This document shows positions 44,579 through 52,936 of a stretch of DNA of 64,000 nt, piece by piece. The position numbers and the translations under genes were made by a program. Source of the DNA: Methylorubrum rhodesianum. GTDB lineage: Bacteria; Pseudomonadota; Alphaproteobacteria; Rhizobiales; Beijerinckiaceae. Position 1 is the first letter of the stretch. Each line of letters opens with the position of its first letter. The stretch spans positions 83,190-147,189 of the forward strand of contig NZ_JACHOS010000016.1 in the NCBI RefSeq assembly GCF_014199985.1, in the 5' to 3' direction. The notes under the pieces were generated by a model that did no database searches, was not told where the DNA came from, and saw nothing but the letters and a program-made list of their open reading frames with translations.

Positions 44579-45733
44579 ATGCTCGCCCTTCTCTCGGATT
44601 ACGAAACGCTCCGCCTCGTCTGGTGGGTGCTGCTCGGCGTGCTGCTGATCGGCTTCGCCCTCACCGACGGCTTCGATCTCGGCGTCGGCGCCCTCTTGCC
44701 CTTCGTCGGCCGCACCGATGTCGAGCGGCGGGTGGCGATCCACACCGTCTCCGCCACCTGGGAGGGCAACCAGGTCTGGCTGGTGCTCGGCGGCGGCGCG
44801 ATCTTCGCCGCGTGGCCGGCGCTCTACGCGCTGAGCTTCTCCGGCTTCTACCTCGCCATGTTCCTCGTGCTGTTCGCCCTCATCCTGCGGCCCGTCGCCT
44901 TCAAGTACCGCTCCAAGCGGGAGGGCGCGGCGTGGCGCTCCCGCTGGGATTGGGCCCTGTTCGTCGGCGGCGCGGTGCCGGCGCTGATCTTCGGCGTCGC
45001 CGTCGGCAACGTGCTCCAGGGCGTGCCCTTCCACTTCACGGGCGACCTTCGCCCGATCTACGGCGGCGGCCTCCTCGGGCTGCTCAACCCGCTGGCTCTG
45101 CTGTGCGGCGGCGTCTCCCTGGCGATGCTGGTGGCGCACGGTGCGGCCTGGCTCGCCTTCAAGGCGGAGGGGCCGGTCGCCGAGCGCGCCCGCGCCATCG
45201 GGCTCAAGGCGGCGCTCGTCACCGCCGCCCTGTTCGCCCTCGGCGGCCTCCTGGTCTGGGCCGGCGCCTTCGGCGGCTACCGGGTGGTGAGCCCGCTCCC
45301 CGGCGACGGCCCGTCCAACCCGCTGGCCAAGGCGGTCGTGGCGGATGCGGGCGCGTGGCTCGCCAATTTCCGGGCCCATCCCATGCTCGCCCTGGTGCCG
45401 CTCGCCGGCATCGCCGGCCCGTTGCTGGCGGCGCTCGGCTTCCGCGCCCGGCACGAGGGGCTGACCTTCCTGGCCTCCAGCCTCGGCATCGCCTGCATCA
45501 TCGCCACCGTCGGCCTGTCGATGTTCCCGGTCATCCTGCCGTCCAGCACGCATCCGGGCCACGCGCTCACCGTGTTCGACGCCTCCTCCAGCCGGGCGAC
45601 CCTGCGCAACATGCTGATCGCGACGGTGATCTTCCTGCCGATCATCCTCGCCTACACCGCCTGGGTCTACCGGGTGCTGTGGGGCAAGGTCTCGGACCGC
45701 GACATCACCGCCCCCGGCTCGGCCGCCTACTGA
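44579..45733 (+). CDS. cydB: Cytochrome bd ubiquinol oxidase subunit II
   Basis: A 384-aa multi-helix partner of CydA. The N-terminus (LRLVWWVLLGVLLIGFALTDGFDLGVG) with the conserved TDGFDLG is diagnostic, and the rest has about eight further membrane helices including SATWEGNQVWLVLGGGAIFAAWP. It lies between cydA and cydX. Length fits the usual 330-385 aa range. Start at the ATG at 44579. Confidence 0.95.
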   Translation: MLALLSDYETLRLVWWVLLGVLLIGFALTDGFDLGVGALLPFVGRTDVERRVAIHTVSATWEGNQVWLVLGGGAIFAAWPALYALSFSGFYLAMFLVLFALILRPVAFKYRSKREGAAWRSRWDWALFVGGAVPALIFGVAVGNVLQGVPFHFTGDLRPIYGGGLLGLLNPLALLCGGVSLAMLVAHGAAWLAFKAEGPVAERARAIGLKAALVTAALFALGGLLVWAGAFGGYRVVSPLPGDGPSNPLAKAVVADAGAWLANFRAHPMLALVPLAGIAGPLLAALGFRARHEGLTFLASSLGIACIIATVGLSMFPVILPSSTHPGHALTVFDASSSRATLRNMLIATVIFLPIILAYTAWVYRVLWGKVSDRDITAPGSAAY

Positions 45734-45799
45734 CGGATCCGGCCCCGGCGGTGCCGGGGCCTGCCTTGCTCCCCCCACCTCGCATCAGGAGTCGCGACG

Positions 45800-45931
45800 A
45801 TGTGGTACTTCGCCTGGATCCTCGGTCTCGGACTGGCCGCCGCGGTCGGCGTGCTCAACGCCCTCTGGTACGAACTGCGCGCCGTGCGCGAGACGCCGCC
45901 CGAGGTCACGCCGACGCTGCCGACGCCGTGA
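45800..45931 (+). CDS. cydX: CydX small subunit of cytochrome bd
   Basis: A 43-aa protein not long enough for most gene callers. Sequence MWYFAWILGLGLAAAVGVLNALWYE is a single membrane helix with the MWYFAWILG start typical of CydX/YbgT. It follows cydB by 66 bases on the same strand, where cydX is expected. CydX binds CydA and stabilises the haems of the oxidase. A polar Pro/Thr-rich tail (TPPEVTPTLPTP) ends the protein. Confidence 0.9.
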   Translation: MWYFAWILGLGLAAAVGVLNALWYELRAVRETPPEVTPTLPTP

Positions 45932-45955
45932 GGCGCTCTGATCGGACCGGCGCTC

Positions 45956-46708
45956 TCAGCCGCAGATGAGATCGATGTCGTGCTGCCTGAAGCGGTCGGC
46001 GAAGGGCTCGGGCGGCGGGCGGTCGGTCACCACGGTGAGCGGCGCGGCGAGGTCGAAGGTCTGGAGGTTGGCCTGACGCCCGAACTTGCGGGAATCGGCG
46101 AGCAGCACCGCCCGCCGGGTCTGGCCCCGCAGCGCCCGGCGCAGGACCGATTCGTGCTCCTCGTAATCCATCCAGCCCTGGGCGAGGTCGCAGGCGGCGA
46201 TGCCCATGATGGCGAGGTCGAAGAAGTGGCGCCGGGCGTAGTCCACGGTGTCGTAGCCGACGAGCGCGTTGTCGTTCGGCCGCAGGCGGCCCGGCGTCAG
46301 GTTCACCCGCGCCGGGCTGTCGGCCAGCAACAGCGCGAGGTCGATGGAATTCGTCGTCACCGTGAGCTTGCGGGTGGTGAGGCGCCGGGCCAGCGCCAGC
46401 GTCGTGGTGCCGGTGTCGATGAAGATCGACATCCCATCCTCCACCAGACCCTCGACCAAGGCGGCGACGCGCCCCTTCTCGCGGCTGTTGAGCCCGCTGC
46501 GCTCGGTGAGGGGGCGCTCCTGATCGAGGCGCGGCAGCACCGCACCGCCGTGGATGCGCCGCAGCAGGCCGCGCTCCTCCAGCATCTTCAGGTCGCGCCG
46601 GATCGTCTCGTCGGAGACCGCCAGGGTGGCGGCGATGCTGGTGACGCCGACGCGCCCCGTCTGCGCGAGCTGCGAGAGGATTTCCTCGTGGCGATGATCG
46701 GTCAGCAT
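45956..46708 (-). CDS. DeoR-family transcriptional regulator
   Basis: A 250-aa DeoR/GlpR-type repressor. Residues 1-55 form the winged HTH (HRHEEILSQLAQTGRVGVTSIAATLAVSDETIRRDLKMLEERGLLRRIHGGAV given in two motifs, VSDETIRRDLKMLEE being the recognition part). The C-terminal sugar-phosphate isomerase-like sensor has IDTGTTTLALARRL and DLAIMGIAACDLAQGW. Members usually sense a sugar phosphate. No sugar operon is adjacent; the amidase gene lies upstream on the same strand, separated by a 388-base gap with a dispersed repeat. Convergent with cydX. Confidence 0.9.
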   Translation of the reverse strand: MLTDHRHEEILSQLAQTGRVGVTSIAATLAVSDETIRRDLKMLEERGLLRRIHGGAVLPRLDQERPLTERSGLNSREKGRVAALVEGLVEDGMSIFIDTGTTTLALARRLTTRKLTVTTNSIDLALLLADSPARVNLTPGRLRPNDNALVGYDTVDYARRHFFDLAIMGIAACDLAQGWMDYEEHESVLRRALRGQTRRAVLLADSRKFGRQANLQTFDLAAPLTVVTDRPPPEPFADRFRQHDIDLICG

Positions 46709-46939
46709 CCCGGCCCTGTCCCCCGTTGAAGTGAGGATAGCGCCGCGGACACGGACCGGTCGCGCACAATTTCAACACATGCACAGGGTGCAGGGACCAC
46801 AGCGTGCAAGTCCGCGCAGCAAGATCACGGGACAAGATCACAAGACAGGCCCGTCCGGCCCCGCGGGAGCCGGACGGGCCTGCTGCCCACCTCAAAGCCT
46901 CGCAACGCTTCCGATCGACTCCTTCGGTGCCGCGACCTG

Positions 46940-47044
46940 TCATCCCGGGGCCGCGGAGCGGAACCCGGGATCCATCCGCGATGCGCGGCTCAACGTGGCA
47001 TCACGGGTGGATTCCGGGCTCGCGTATCAGCGACCCGGAATGAC
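46940..47044. repeat. Dispersed palindromic repeat element
   Basis: The segment begins TGTCATCCCGGGGC, contains GGAACCCGGGATCC and GGATTCCGGGCTCG, and ends CCCGGAATGACG, so its ends are inverted and its interior forms nested stems. This composition is that of the common short dispersed repeat of Methylobacterium and Bradyrhizobium genomes. It fills part of the 388-base gap between the DeoR gene and the amidase; nothing else is recognised there. Confidence 0.65.
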
Positions 47045-47096
47045 GGTGGGGCTGGGCCGAACCGATCACCCGGACACCGAATCAGGCGCCGAGGAA

Positions 47097-48680
47097 TCAG
47101 GCGTCGAGGGCCGGAGCGCGGCGGTGATGCGTCGCCTGCTCGTAGGCGTAGGCACAGGCGAGGAGGTCGCCCTCGCTCCACATCCGGCCGACGAAGATCA
47201 GGTTGAACGGCGAGCCGGAGGCGTAGGCGCCCGCCGGCAGCGTCACCCCCGGCAGGCCGGCGATGTTGATCTCGCAGACCGTGGTCTCCAAGAGCGTACC
47301 GGGCCCGTGCAGCGGCGGCAGCTCGGCCCGCATCTGCGGGAAGACCAGGGCGTCGAGCCCCTGCTCCGCCATCACCCGGTCGAACAGCGCGAGATAGGCC
47401 TCGCGGGCGGCGAGGAAGTCGGAGAGGTCGGGCGGACTCGCCGGGTCGGCGAGGCAGGCGGCGAGCTGGCGCAGGTTGGTGATCGGATGCAGCACGCCGC
47501 CCGGCGCGAAGGCATCCTCGGCCTTGGTGGCCTCGGCAAAGGCGGCGAAGCTGCGGATCGCCACGTCCGGCCCCATCCGCTCCAGGTAGAGCTGGAGGTC
47601 GTAGGGCGCCGATTCGAAGCCGCGGGCGTCGAAATAGACGAGGCCCGGCGTCGGCTCGGCGATGGCGGCGAAGCCCGTGCCGGCGAAAGGGTCGGCGACG
47701 AGCGTGGCGCCGGCGGCCTCGAGTTCCCTCTGCGCACGGGCGTAGAGGGCGGACGCCTCCTCCGAGAGCGGCAGGTCGCGCCAGCCGGGCCCGTAGAGGC
47801 CGAGGCGCTTGCCCGCCAGCGCGCCGGGTTCGAGGCCGGCGGCATAGCCTCCGGCTGGGCGCTTGCCGATCCCGGCCACGGTTTTGGGGTCGGCGGCGGT
47901 GTAGCCGGCGAGCGCGTCGAGGGTGAGCGCGGCGTCGCGCACGCAGCGGGCGATCGGCCCGACCACGTCGCGGGTGCTGCCGGCCAGCGGCATCACACCG
48001 GCATTCGGCACGAGGCCGAAGCTCGGCTTGATGCCGACCAGCCCCTGCGCCGAGGCCGGGTTCTGGATCGAGCCGCCGGTCTCCTCGGCCAGCCCCAGCA
48101 CGGCGAGGCTCGCGGCCACCGCCGTGGCGGTGCCGGCGCTGGAGCCGCCGGGAATGCGATCGGGCGCGGCCGGGTTGAGGGTGGGGCCGGCCCAGGAATC
48201 GTTGGCGTGGCTGCCGGTATGGCTCAGCACCGGCACGTTGGTCTTGCCGAGGATGACGCAGCCGGCCTCGCGCATCCGCGCCGTCACCGGCGCGTCGGTC
48301 GCCGGGATCAGGTCGACGCCGCCGGCCTCGGCGCAGAGGAAGTGCCAGCCGCCGGTGCTCGGCAGGCCGGCCATGTCCATCGTGTCCTTGATGACGACGG
48401 GCACCCCCGCGAGCGGCCCCAATTCCTCGCCCGCCGCGCGGCGGGCATCGATGGCGCGGGCATCGTCGAGTGCCTGCGGATTCATCACGATGAGCGCCTT
48501 GTAGCGCGGGTTGTAGGTCTCGATCCGCGACAGGAAGGCCTGTGCCAGCGCCTCGGCGGTGACGCTGCCCTCGGCAAAGGCGCGCTGGCAGTCCTCGACC
48601 GTCATCTCGATCAGCTGCGCCGCCAGCGCATCCTCGGCCATCTCGGGGGTGACGGCGACGGAAAGGGCCATTGCATTCAT
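47097..48680 (-). CDS. Amidase-signature family hydrolase
   Basis: A 527-aa amidase. The catalytic triad of the amidase signature is visible: Lys98 in PVVIKDTMD, cis-Ser in GGSSAGTA near 178-183 and nucleophile Ser204 in ETGGSIQNPAS. The domain is full length for stand-alone amidases (about 450-530 aa) and lacks a signal peptide. The ATG at 48680 (MNAMALSV) is preferred to the long in-frame upstream reading, which is low-complexity. Substrate could be any primary amide or aryl acyl amide; GatA is unlikely because no GatCB lies nearby and the domain follows the generic amidase pattern. Possible partner: the DeoR regulator downstream, without direct evidence. Confidence 0.88.
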   Translation of the reverse strand: MNAMALSVAVTPEMAEDALAAQLIEMTVEDCQRAFAEGSVTAEALAQAFLSRIETYNPRYKALIVMNPQALDDARAIDARRAAGEELGPLAGVPVVIKDTMDMAGLPSTGGWHFLCAEAGGVDLIPATDAPVTARMREAGCVILGKTNVPVLSHTGSHANDSWAGPTLNPAAPDRIPGGSSAGTATAVAASLAVLGLAEETGGSIQNPASAQGLVGIKPSFGLVPNAGVMPLAGSTRDVVGPIARCVRDAALTLDALAGYTAADPKTVAGIGKRPAGGYAAGLEPGALAGKRLGLYGPGWRDLPLSEEASALYARAQRELEAAGATLVADPFAGTGFAAIAEPTPGLVYFDARGFESAPYDLQLYLERMGPDVAIRSFAAFAEATKAEDAFAPGGVLHPITNLRQLAACLADPASPPDLSDFLAAREAYLALFDRVMAEQGLDALVFPQMRAELPPLHGPGTLLETTVCEINIAGLPGVTLPAGAYASGSPFNLIFVGRMWSEGDLLACAYAYEQATHHRRAPALDA

Positions 48681-49123
48681 CTCGATCTCGCGCTCCGCAT
48701 CCTTGAGGACGGCGAGACCGGTCCCATCCCGTTGGAACCGCTCACGGGAGTCGTCCGCGCGGGGGCTTGCGCGGGAACTCGGGTGCTCGCCGTCGCCGGT
48801 CCTCGCGGCCGGCGGGGGGCATCTGGCAAGGCTCATGCCACAAAAGCCACAAATCCCTCGCGGCCGAGGCCACCCGGAATCGCGTCCGATTCGAATCGCG
48901 GACTGTCGGCCGGGCGGATCCGATCGTCCGACGCGGCGACGGCTCCGAGTGCGGTCCGTCCTGATCTTCGTCTTGATCGCCGTTCCGGCCTGCTCCGGGG
49001 CGGCCATCTGCGGAATGCCACCAGCGTTAACCGGCCCTTAAGCGTTGAGCGCCCTCCCCTATAGGGCAGGCATGCCAATCCCGGCCCCCTGCGGCCGGCC
49101 GGCTGGGCCGGCGGAGCCCCCGT
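48681..49123. other. Divergent intergenic region between amidase and hybrid kinase
   Basis: 443 bases containing both promoters. An AT-richer patch lies near 49025-49075, just before the kinase start. No gene or clear operator recognised. Confidence 0.45.
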
Positions 49124-51553
49124 ATGCTGGATTCCGTCCGGATCTCGCTCAAGGTGCTGAACGCGGTCCAGCTCGCCCTGATCGCGGCGGCGGCGCTCGG
49201 ACTCGCCTGGATCGGAGCCGCGATCGTCGGGGCAGGCCCGGCCGTGGACGGGGCGCAAAGGGCCGCCCTGACGGGTGCGCGGGCCTTCGCGGAAGCGGTC
49301 GATGCGGAGCTTCACGGCAGCGTCGCGCAGGCGCGGACCCTCGCGCTGCTGCTGCGCCCCGGCGACCCGGCGCTGGGCGAGGCCGACCGCGCCGCCCTGC
49401 TGCGCGACTGGCTCACCCTCAACCCGCGCTACGGGGATGCCGCCCTGATCGGTGCGGACGGGAGCGTGCGCGCCGCCGCCGATCCGCGCCGAACCGGCGG
49501 CAGCGTGGCCCGGCAGCCCTGGTTCGCCCGGGCGCGCAACGCCGAGATCGTCATCGCCACCAACGACGGCGACGAGACGGCCCCCTTCGACGTCATCCTG
49601 TCCCTCGGAATGCCCGGCCGCTCCGACCGGATCCAGCTTCGCGCCGGCCCCGCCTATCTCGAGATCGGCCCGCGCCTGCGCCAGGCGCTCGACCTGCCCG
49701 ATACGGTCGTCTTCACGGTGCGCGGCGCCGAAGGGCGGGTGCTCGCAGGCACCGCATCCGCGCCCTGGGGCGAGCACCGCTCGGCCTCGGTGCCCGTCCA
49801 GGGCGGGCGCGAACTCGGCAGCCCCGGCTGGGTGGTGACCGCCTTCGCGCCTCCGGCCGCAGCGGCGGGCATGCTCCCGGACGGACGCGTCCTGGCGCTG
49901 GCCCTCGCCGTGGTGGGCGCGGCCGCCGCGCTCGGCTACGCCGTGGGCGGGCATGCCTCGCAGCCGCTGCAGCGTCTCGCCGCGGGCGAGGCCGGACCGG
50001 ACGAGGCGGGCTCGTCGCCGGTGCGCGAGATCGCGGCGCTGAGCGAGGCGGTGGCCGGCCGCTCCCGGAGCCGCGACGCGGCGCTGGCGCTGGCGGGAAC
50101 CGGCCTCGACCGGATCAAGGGCCGGCTCCAGACCTTCGAGGCGATGTCCGGTTGGACCTGCTGGGAGATCGATCCGGAGACGCGCCGGGTCGTCTGGTCG
50201 GACGCCGACAGCACCGGGACGGCGGCGTCCGACCACGCCGCCGACCTGTCCGACCTCGCCGCGTGGTTCGAGCCGGAGGATCGCGCGCTCCTCGACCTCA
50301 CCCTCGACGCCGCGCGCCGGGCGGACGGGCCGCACGACGTGGTCCTGCGCGCCCGCGCTGAAGGGAGCGATTCCGTTCCCGAGGCAGAGCGGCGGGTGCT
50401 GGTGCGCTTCCTGCGTGAGGCCGGCGACGGCCGCCGCATCCATGCCCTGAGCCGGGCGATCGGGGATGACGGCGCGGAGACGCCCGCCGGCCTGAACGAG
50501 CGGCGGCGCAACACCGTCCTGCGCCGCGTGACCGACGGCATCGTTCACGATTTCAACGACGTGCTGACGGTCATCCTCGCCAATCTCGGCACCCTGCGCC
50601 GCCGCCACGGCCTGAACCCCGAGCCGGCACGCCTCGTCGATGCCGCCCTCGCGGGAGCCGGGCGCGGGGCGGCGCTGACCCGGCGGATGCTCAGCCTCGT
50701 GCGCGGCGAGGACGGGACGATTGCCGAATGCGACGTCGGCCGCAGCGTCGAGGCCGCCCTCGCCTTCATGGGGGCCAACGTGCTGCGCGACGTGCCGGTC
50801 ATCAACCGCGTTCCCGGCGACCTGCCGAAGGTGCTGTGCGCCGAGCGCATCCTCGAACTCGTCCTGCTCAACCTCGCCTTCCATTTCCGCGATCACAGGC
50901 TTCGCGGCTTCGCGATCGGCGCCGCCGAGCACGAGGGCGAGGCGGAGCCCGGTCACGCCCGGCCGGCGGGACCCTGCGTGCGTCTCCTCATCGCCAGCGG
51001 GCAGCACGAACCCGGCCGGCAGGCACCGTCCGCCCCGCGCCCCGAATCCCTGGAGACGGTGGCCCGGCTCCTCGCCGAGATCGAGGCCGGCTGGCACCTC
51101 GTCGCGGACGGGACCGGCGAGGAGGCCTTCCTCGCCGAGATCTGGCTCAGGGCCGCCGGGCGGCGGACGGAGGAGCCGGCTCTGTGGCAGCCCGCCCTGC
51201 GCGTCCTCCTCGTGGAGAGCGACAGCCTGGTCCGGGCGAGCGTGGCCGAGGCGCTGACCGATCTCGGCCACGAGGTGGTTCAGGCGGCCTCGGGCGAGCA
51301 CGCGCTGGCCCTCCTGTGCGAGAGCGCGGCCTACGATGCCATGGTGGCCGACCAGTCGATGCCGGTGATGACCGGCCTCCAGCTCGCCGCGACGGTGGTC
51401 GAGCGCTATCCCGACATCCGCATCATCCTGGCGAGCCCCCACGGGCACCTTCCGGCGGCGGCGCGGCGATTCCTGCAGCTCGAAAAGCCCTTCCGCCCGG
51501 ACGATCTCGCGGCGGTGCTGAGCGCGGCGGCGCCGCAGATGCGAGCGGCGTAG
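49124..51553 (+). CDS. Hybrid histidine kinase with degenerate ATPase domain
   Basis: An 809-aa membrane sensor next to the cellulose genes. Order: TM1 (~15-37), periplasmic Cache-like sensor (~45-245), TM2 (~255-275), a PAS-like part, the HDFN-type dimerisation helix (IVHDFNDVLTVILANL, phospho-His near 474), the ATPase region (~520-660) and a C-terminal receiver (~685-805, Asp in MVADQSMPVMTG). The ATP-binding boxes are lost: the N-box NARDAM reads HFRDHR, and the usual DTGxGM and GTGLGLS boxes are absent. It probably cannot autophosphorylate, but may act as phosphatase, scaffold or receiver. Location suggests a role in cellulose control. Confidence 0.82.
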   Translation: MLDSVRISLKVLNAVQLALIAAAALGLAWIGAAIVGAGPAVDGAQRAALTGARAFAEAVDAELHGSVAQARTLALLLRPGDPALGEADRAALLRDWLTLNPRYGDAALIGADGSVRAAADPRRTGGSVARQPWFARARNAEIVIATNDGDETAPFDVILSLGMPGRSDRIQLRAGPAYLEIGPRLRQALDLPDTVVFTVRGAEGRVLAGTASAPWGEHRSASVPVQGGRELGSPGWVVTAFAPPAAAAGMLPDGRVLALALAVVGAAAALGYAVGGHASQPLQRLAAGEAGPDEAGSSPVREIAALSEAVAGRSRSRDAALALAGTGLDRIKGRLQTFEAMSGWTCWEIDPETRRVVWSDADSTGTAASDHAADLSDLAAWFEPEDRALLDLTLDAARRADGPHDVVLRARAEGSDSVPEAERRVLVRFLREAGDGRRIHALSRAIGDDGAETPAGLNERRRNTVLRRVTDGIVHDFNDVLTVILANLGTLRRRHGLNPEPARLVDAALAGAGRGAALTRRMLSLVRGEDGTIAECDVGRSVEAALAFMGANVLRDVPVINRVPGDLPKVLCAERILELVLLNLAFHFRDHRLRGFAIGAAEHEGEAEPGHARPAGPCVRLLIASGQHEPGRQAPSAPRPESLETVARLLAEIEAGWHLVADGTGEEAFLAEIWLRAAGRRTEEPALWQPALRVLLVESDSLVRASVAEALTDLGHEVVQAASGEHALALLCESAAYDAMVADQSMPVMTGLQLAATVVERYPDIRIILASPHGHLPAAARRFLQLEKPFRPDDLAAVLSAAAPQMRAA

Positions 51554-51588
51554 GACCGGTCTGTCGGCCCCGCCCCATCGCGGCCGTC

Positions 51589-51648
51589 TTGCCCAGAGCG
51601 CCGTTGCCCAGAGCGCCCTTGCCCAGAGCGCCATTGCCCGTGAGCGCC
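51589..51648. repeat. 15-bp tandem repeat downstream of the hybrid kinase
   Basis: Three copies of TTGCCCAGAGCGCCN (51589-51633) and a diverged fourth (TTGCCCGTGAGCGCC), 35 bases after the kinase stop and 90 bases before bcsS. Confidence 0.85.
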
Positions 51649-51738
51649 GAGCCCTGCGTTTTTCCGATTTCCGAGAGGCTCCTGTTAACCGTGAGGCCCG
51701 ATAAATCGGTGCGTAGCGTGTGCGTATCCGAGGATCGA

Positions 51739-52551
51739 ATGGCTGTGGTTTCTCGCAACCATCAACGGACTCCCGGGACTCTCTGTGTTCTGGCCTGCGG
51801 CCTCACGGCCGCGTTCGCCTCTCCGGCCCGTGCCGCCGACCTGCCGGCCGCGGCGCCCGCGGCGAGCGGCGTGGACTGGTACACCGGCGCGCAGACGCAG
51901 GCGGTGGACGACAGCTGGGCGGTGGCCGTCGATGGCTCGACCAGCATCACCTCCAACTCCTCGGCCTTCGGCTCCGTCACCGTGACGACCGCGCTGGGCA
52001 CCCCTCCGACGGTGAGCGGGGCGCGCGTGCGCGTCGAGGGCGTGGCCGGCACCTACTCCTATCCCGGGCAGGCCGTCGGCGCCCGGGTCACCGGCTACCA
52101 GCAGGAGGGCTCGCTGCTCGCGGGCTACGAGTGGATCTGGCGGGACGCGGCGCTCGCCGGCTACATCGGCTTCAACGTCCGCAGCAACCAGCTCTCGATC
52201 CCCGACCCCGGCAACCCGGTCGTGGGCACCGGCGTCGGCCTGAAGGTCGCCGGCAACTTCTACGCGACGCCGACCGACCGGACCATGGTCTCGGCCTACG
52301 GCTCCTACTCGACCAAGTTCAATGCCTACTATTCCCGCTTCCGGGTCGGCTACATGGTCGCCGACGGGGTCTATATCGGCCCGGAGGCGCTGTTTCTCGG
52401 CGACGACTTCTTCCGCCAGTACCGCGTCGGCGCCCACCTCTCGGGGCTGAGCTTCGGCCCCGTCCAGATGTCGCTCGCGGCCGGCTACGTGCGGGACCGG
52501 GTGCAGGGTACGGGCTACTATTCGAGCATCGAGGCGCGGGCGAATTTCTAG
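51739..52551 (+). CDS. bcsS: Cellulose biosynthesis protein BcsS
   Basis: A 270-aa outer-membrane-type protein. After a signal peptide (VLACGLTAAFASPARA, residues ~17-32) the chain alternates Tyr/Trp-rich strands (GVDWYTGAQTQAVDDSWAVAVDGS, LLAGYEWIWRDAALAGYIGFNV, MVSAYGSYSTKFNAYYSRFRVGYM) and ends ...YYSSIEARANF with a terminal Phe, as expected of beta-barrels. Its composition and gene position match BcsS, which occurs with type III cellulose operons of Methylobacterium and relatives. The ATG at 51739 follows GAGGA. It may help export or anchor cellulose; bcsA starts 385 bases downstream. Confidence 0.8.
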   Translation: MAVVSRNHQRTPGTLCVLACGLTAAFASPARAADLPAAAPAASGVDWYTGAQTQAVDDSWAVAVDGSTSITSNSSAFGSVTVTTALGTPPTVSGARVRVEGVAGTYSYPGQAVGARVTGYQQEGSLLAGYEWIWRDAALAGYIGFNVRSNQLSIPDPGNPVVGTGVGLKVAGNFYATPTDRTMVSAYGSYSTKFNAYYSRFRVGYMVADGVYIGPEALFLGDDFFRQYRVGAHLSGLSFGPVQMSLAAGYVRDRVQGTGYYSSIEARANF

Positions 52552-52936
52552 GGCGCTCGGCCGCCCGGCGGAGGCCGGCCCGATGGGAACGGCACGGCCG
52601 CAAAGGCCGGGAGCCGCATCCGCCCCGTCCGGTCGCGAGCGCCGCACGCCGTGCCGGCCGCCGGCCTCGTCCCGCGGACAATCCGTCGCCTTGCCGCGTC
52701 GACGCGCGGCAAAGTACTTGCCTGTCAGACGAGGTCTGACTTTCGCACCAGGAAGACATTCCTTGATATTGCGTTCTATAGCCGCGAAAGTCCTTTCGCC
52801 GGTTCGGATATTTTTCTACGGGTGACGCGACGCCTCCCAGCACAAAATCAACCCTGTTGGCAGAGTTGGGCGGCGAACGCATGAACGCATCCGGAAATCG
52901 TCGTATTTCCATGGTGGACCGGTCCACGACGCAGGG
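52552..52936. other. Leader region before bcsA
   Basis: 385 bases with an AT-richer central part (about 52735-52830), likely the bcsA promoter. No gene or recognised riboswitch. Confidence 0.5.

Noticed and set aside
47097..48680. Amidase considered as GatA of the tRNA amidotransferase
   Set aside because: No gatB or gatC nearby and the sequence follows the generic amidase pattern rather than GatA-specific features.
46731..49064. 777-codon plus-strand frame opposite the amidase
   Set aside because: Antisense to an amidase with intact catalytic residues; Gly/Arg/His-rich shadow composition.
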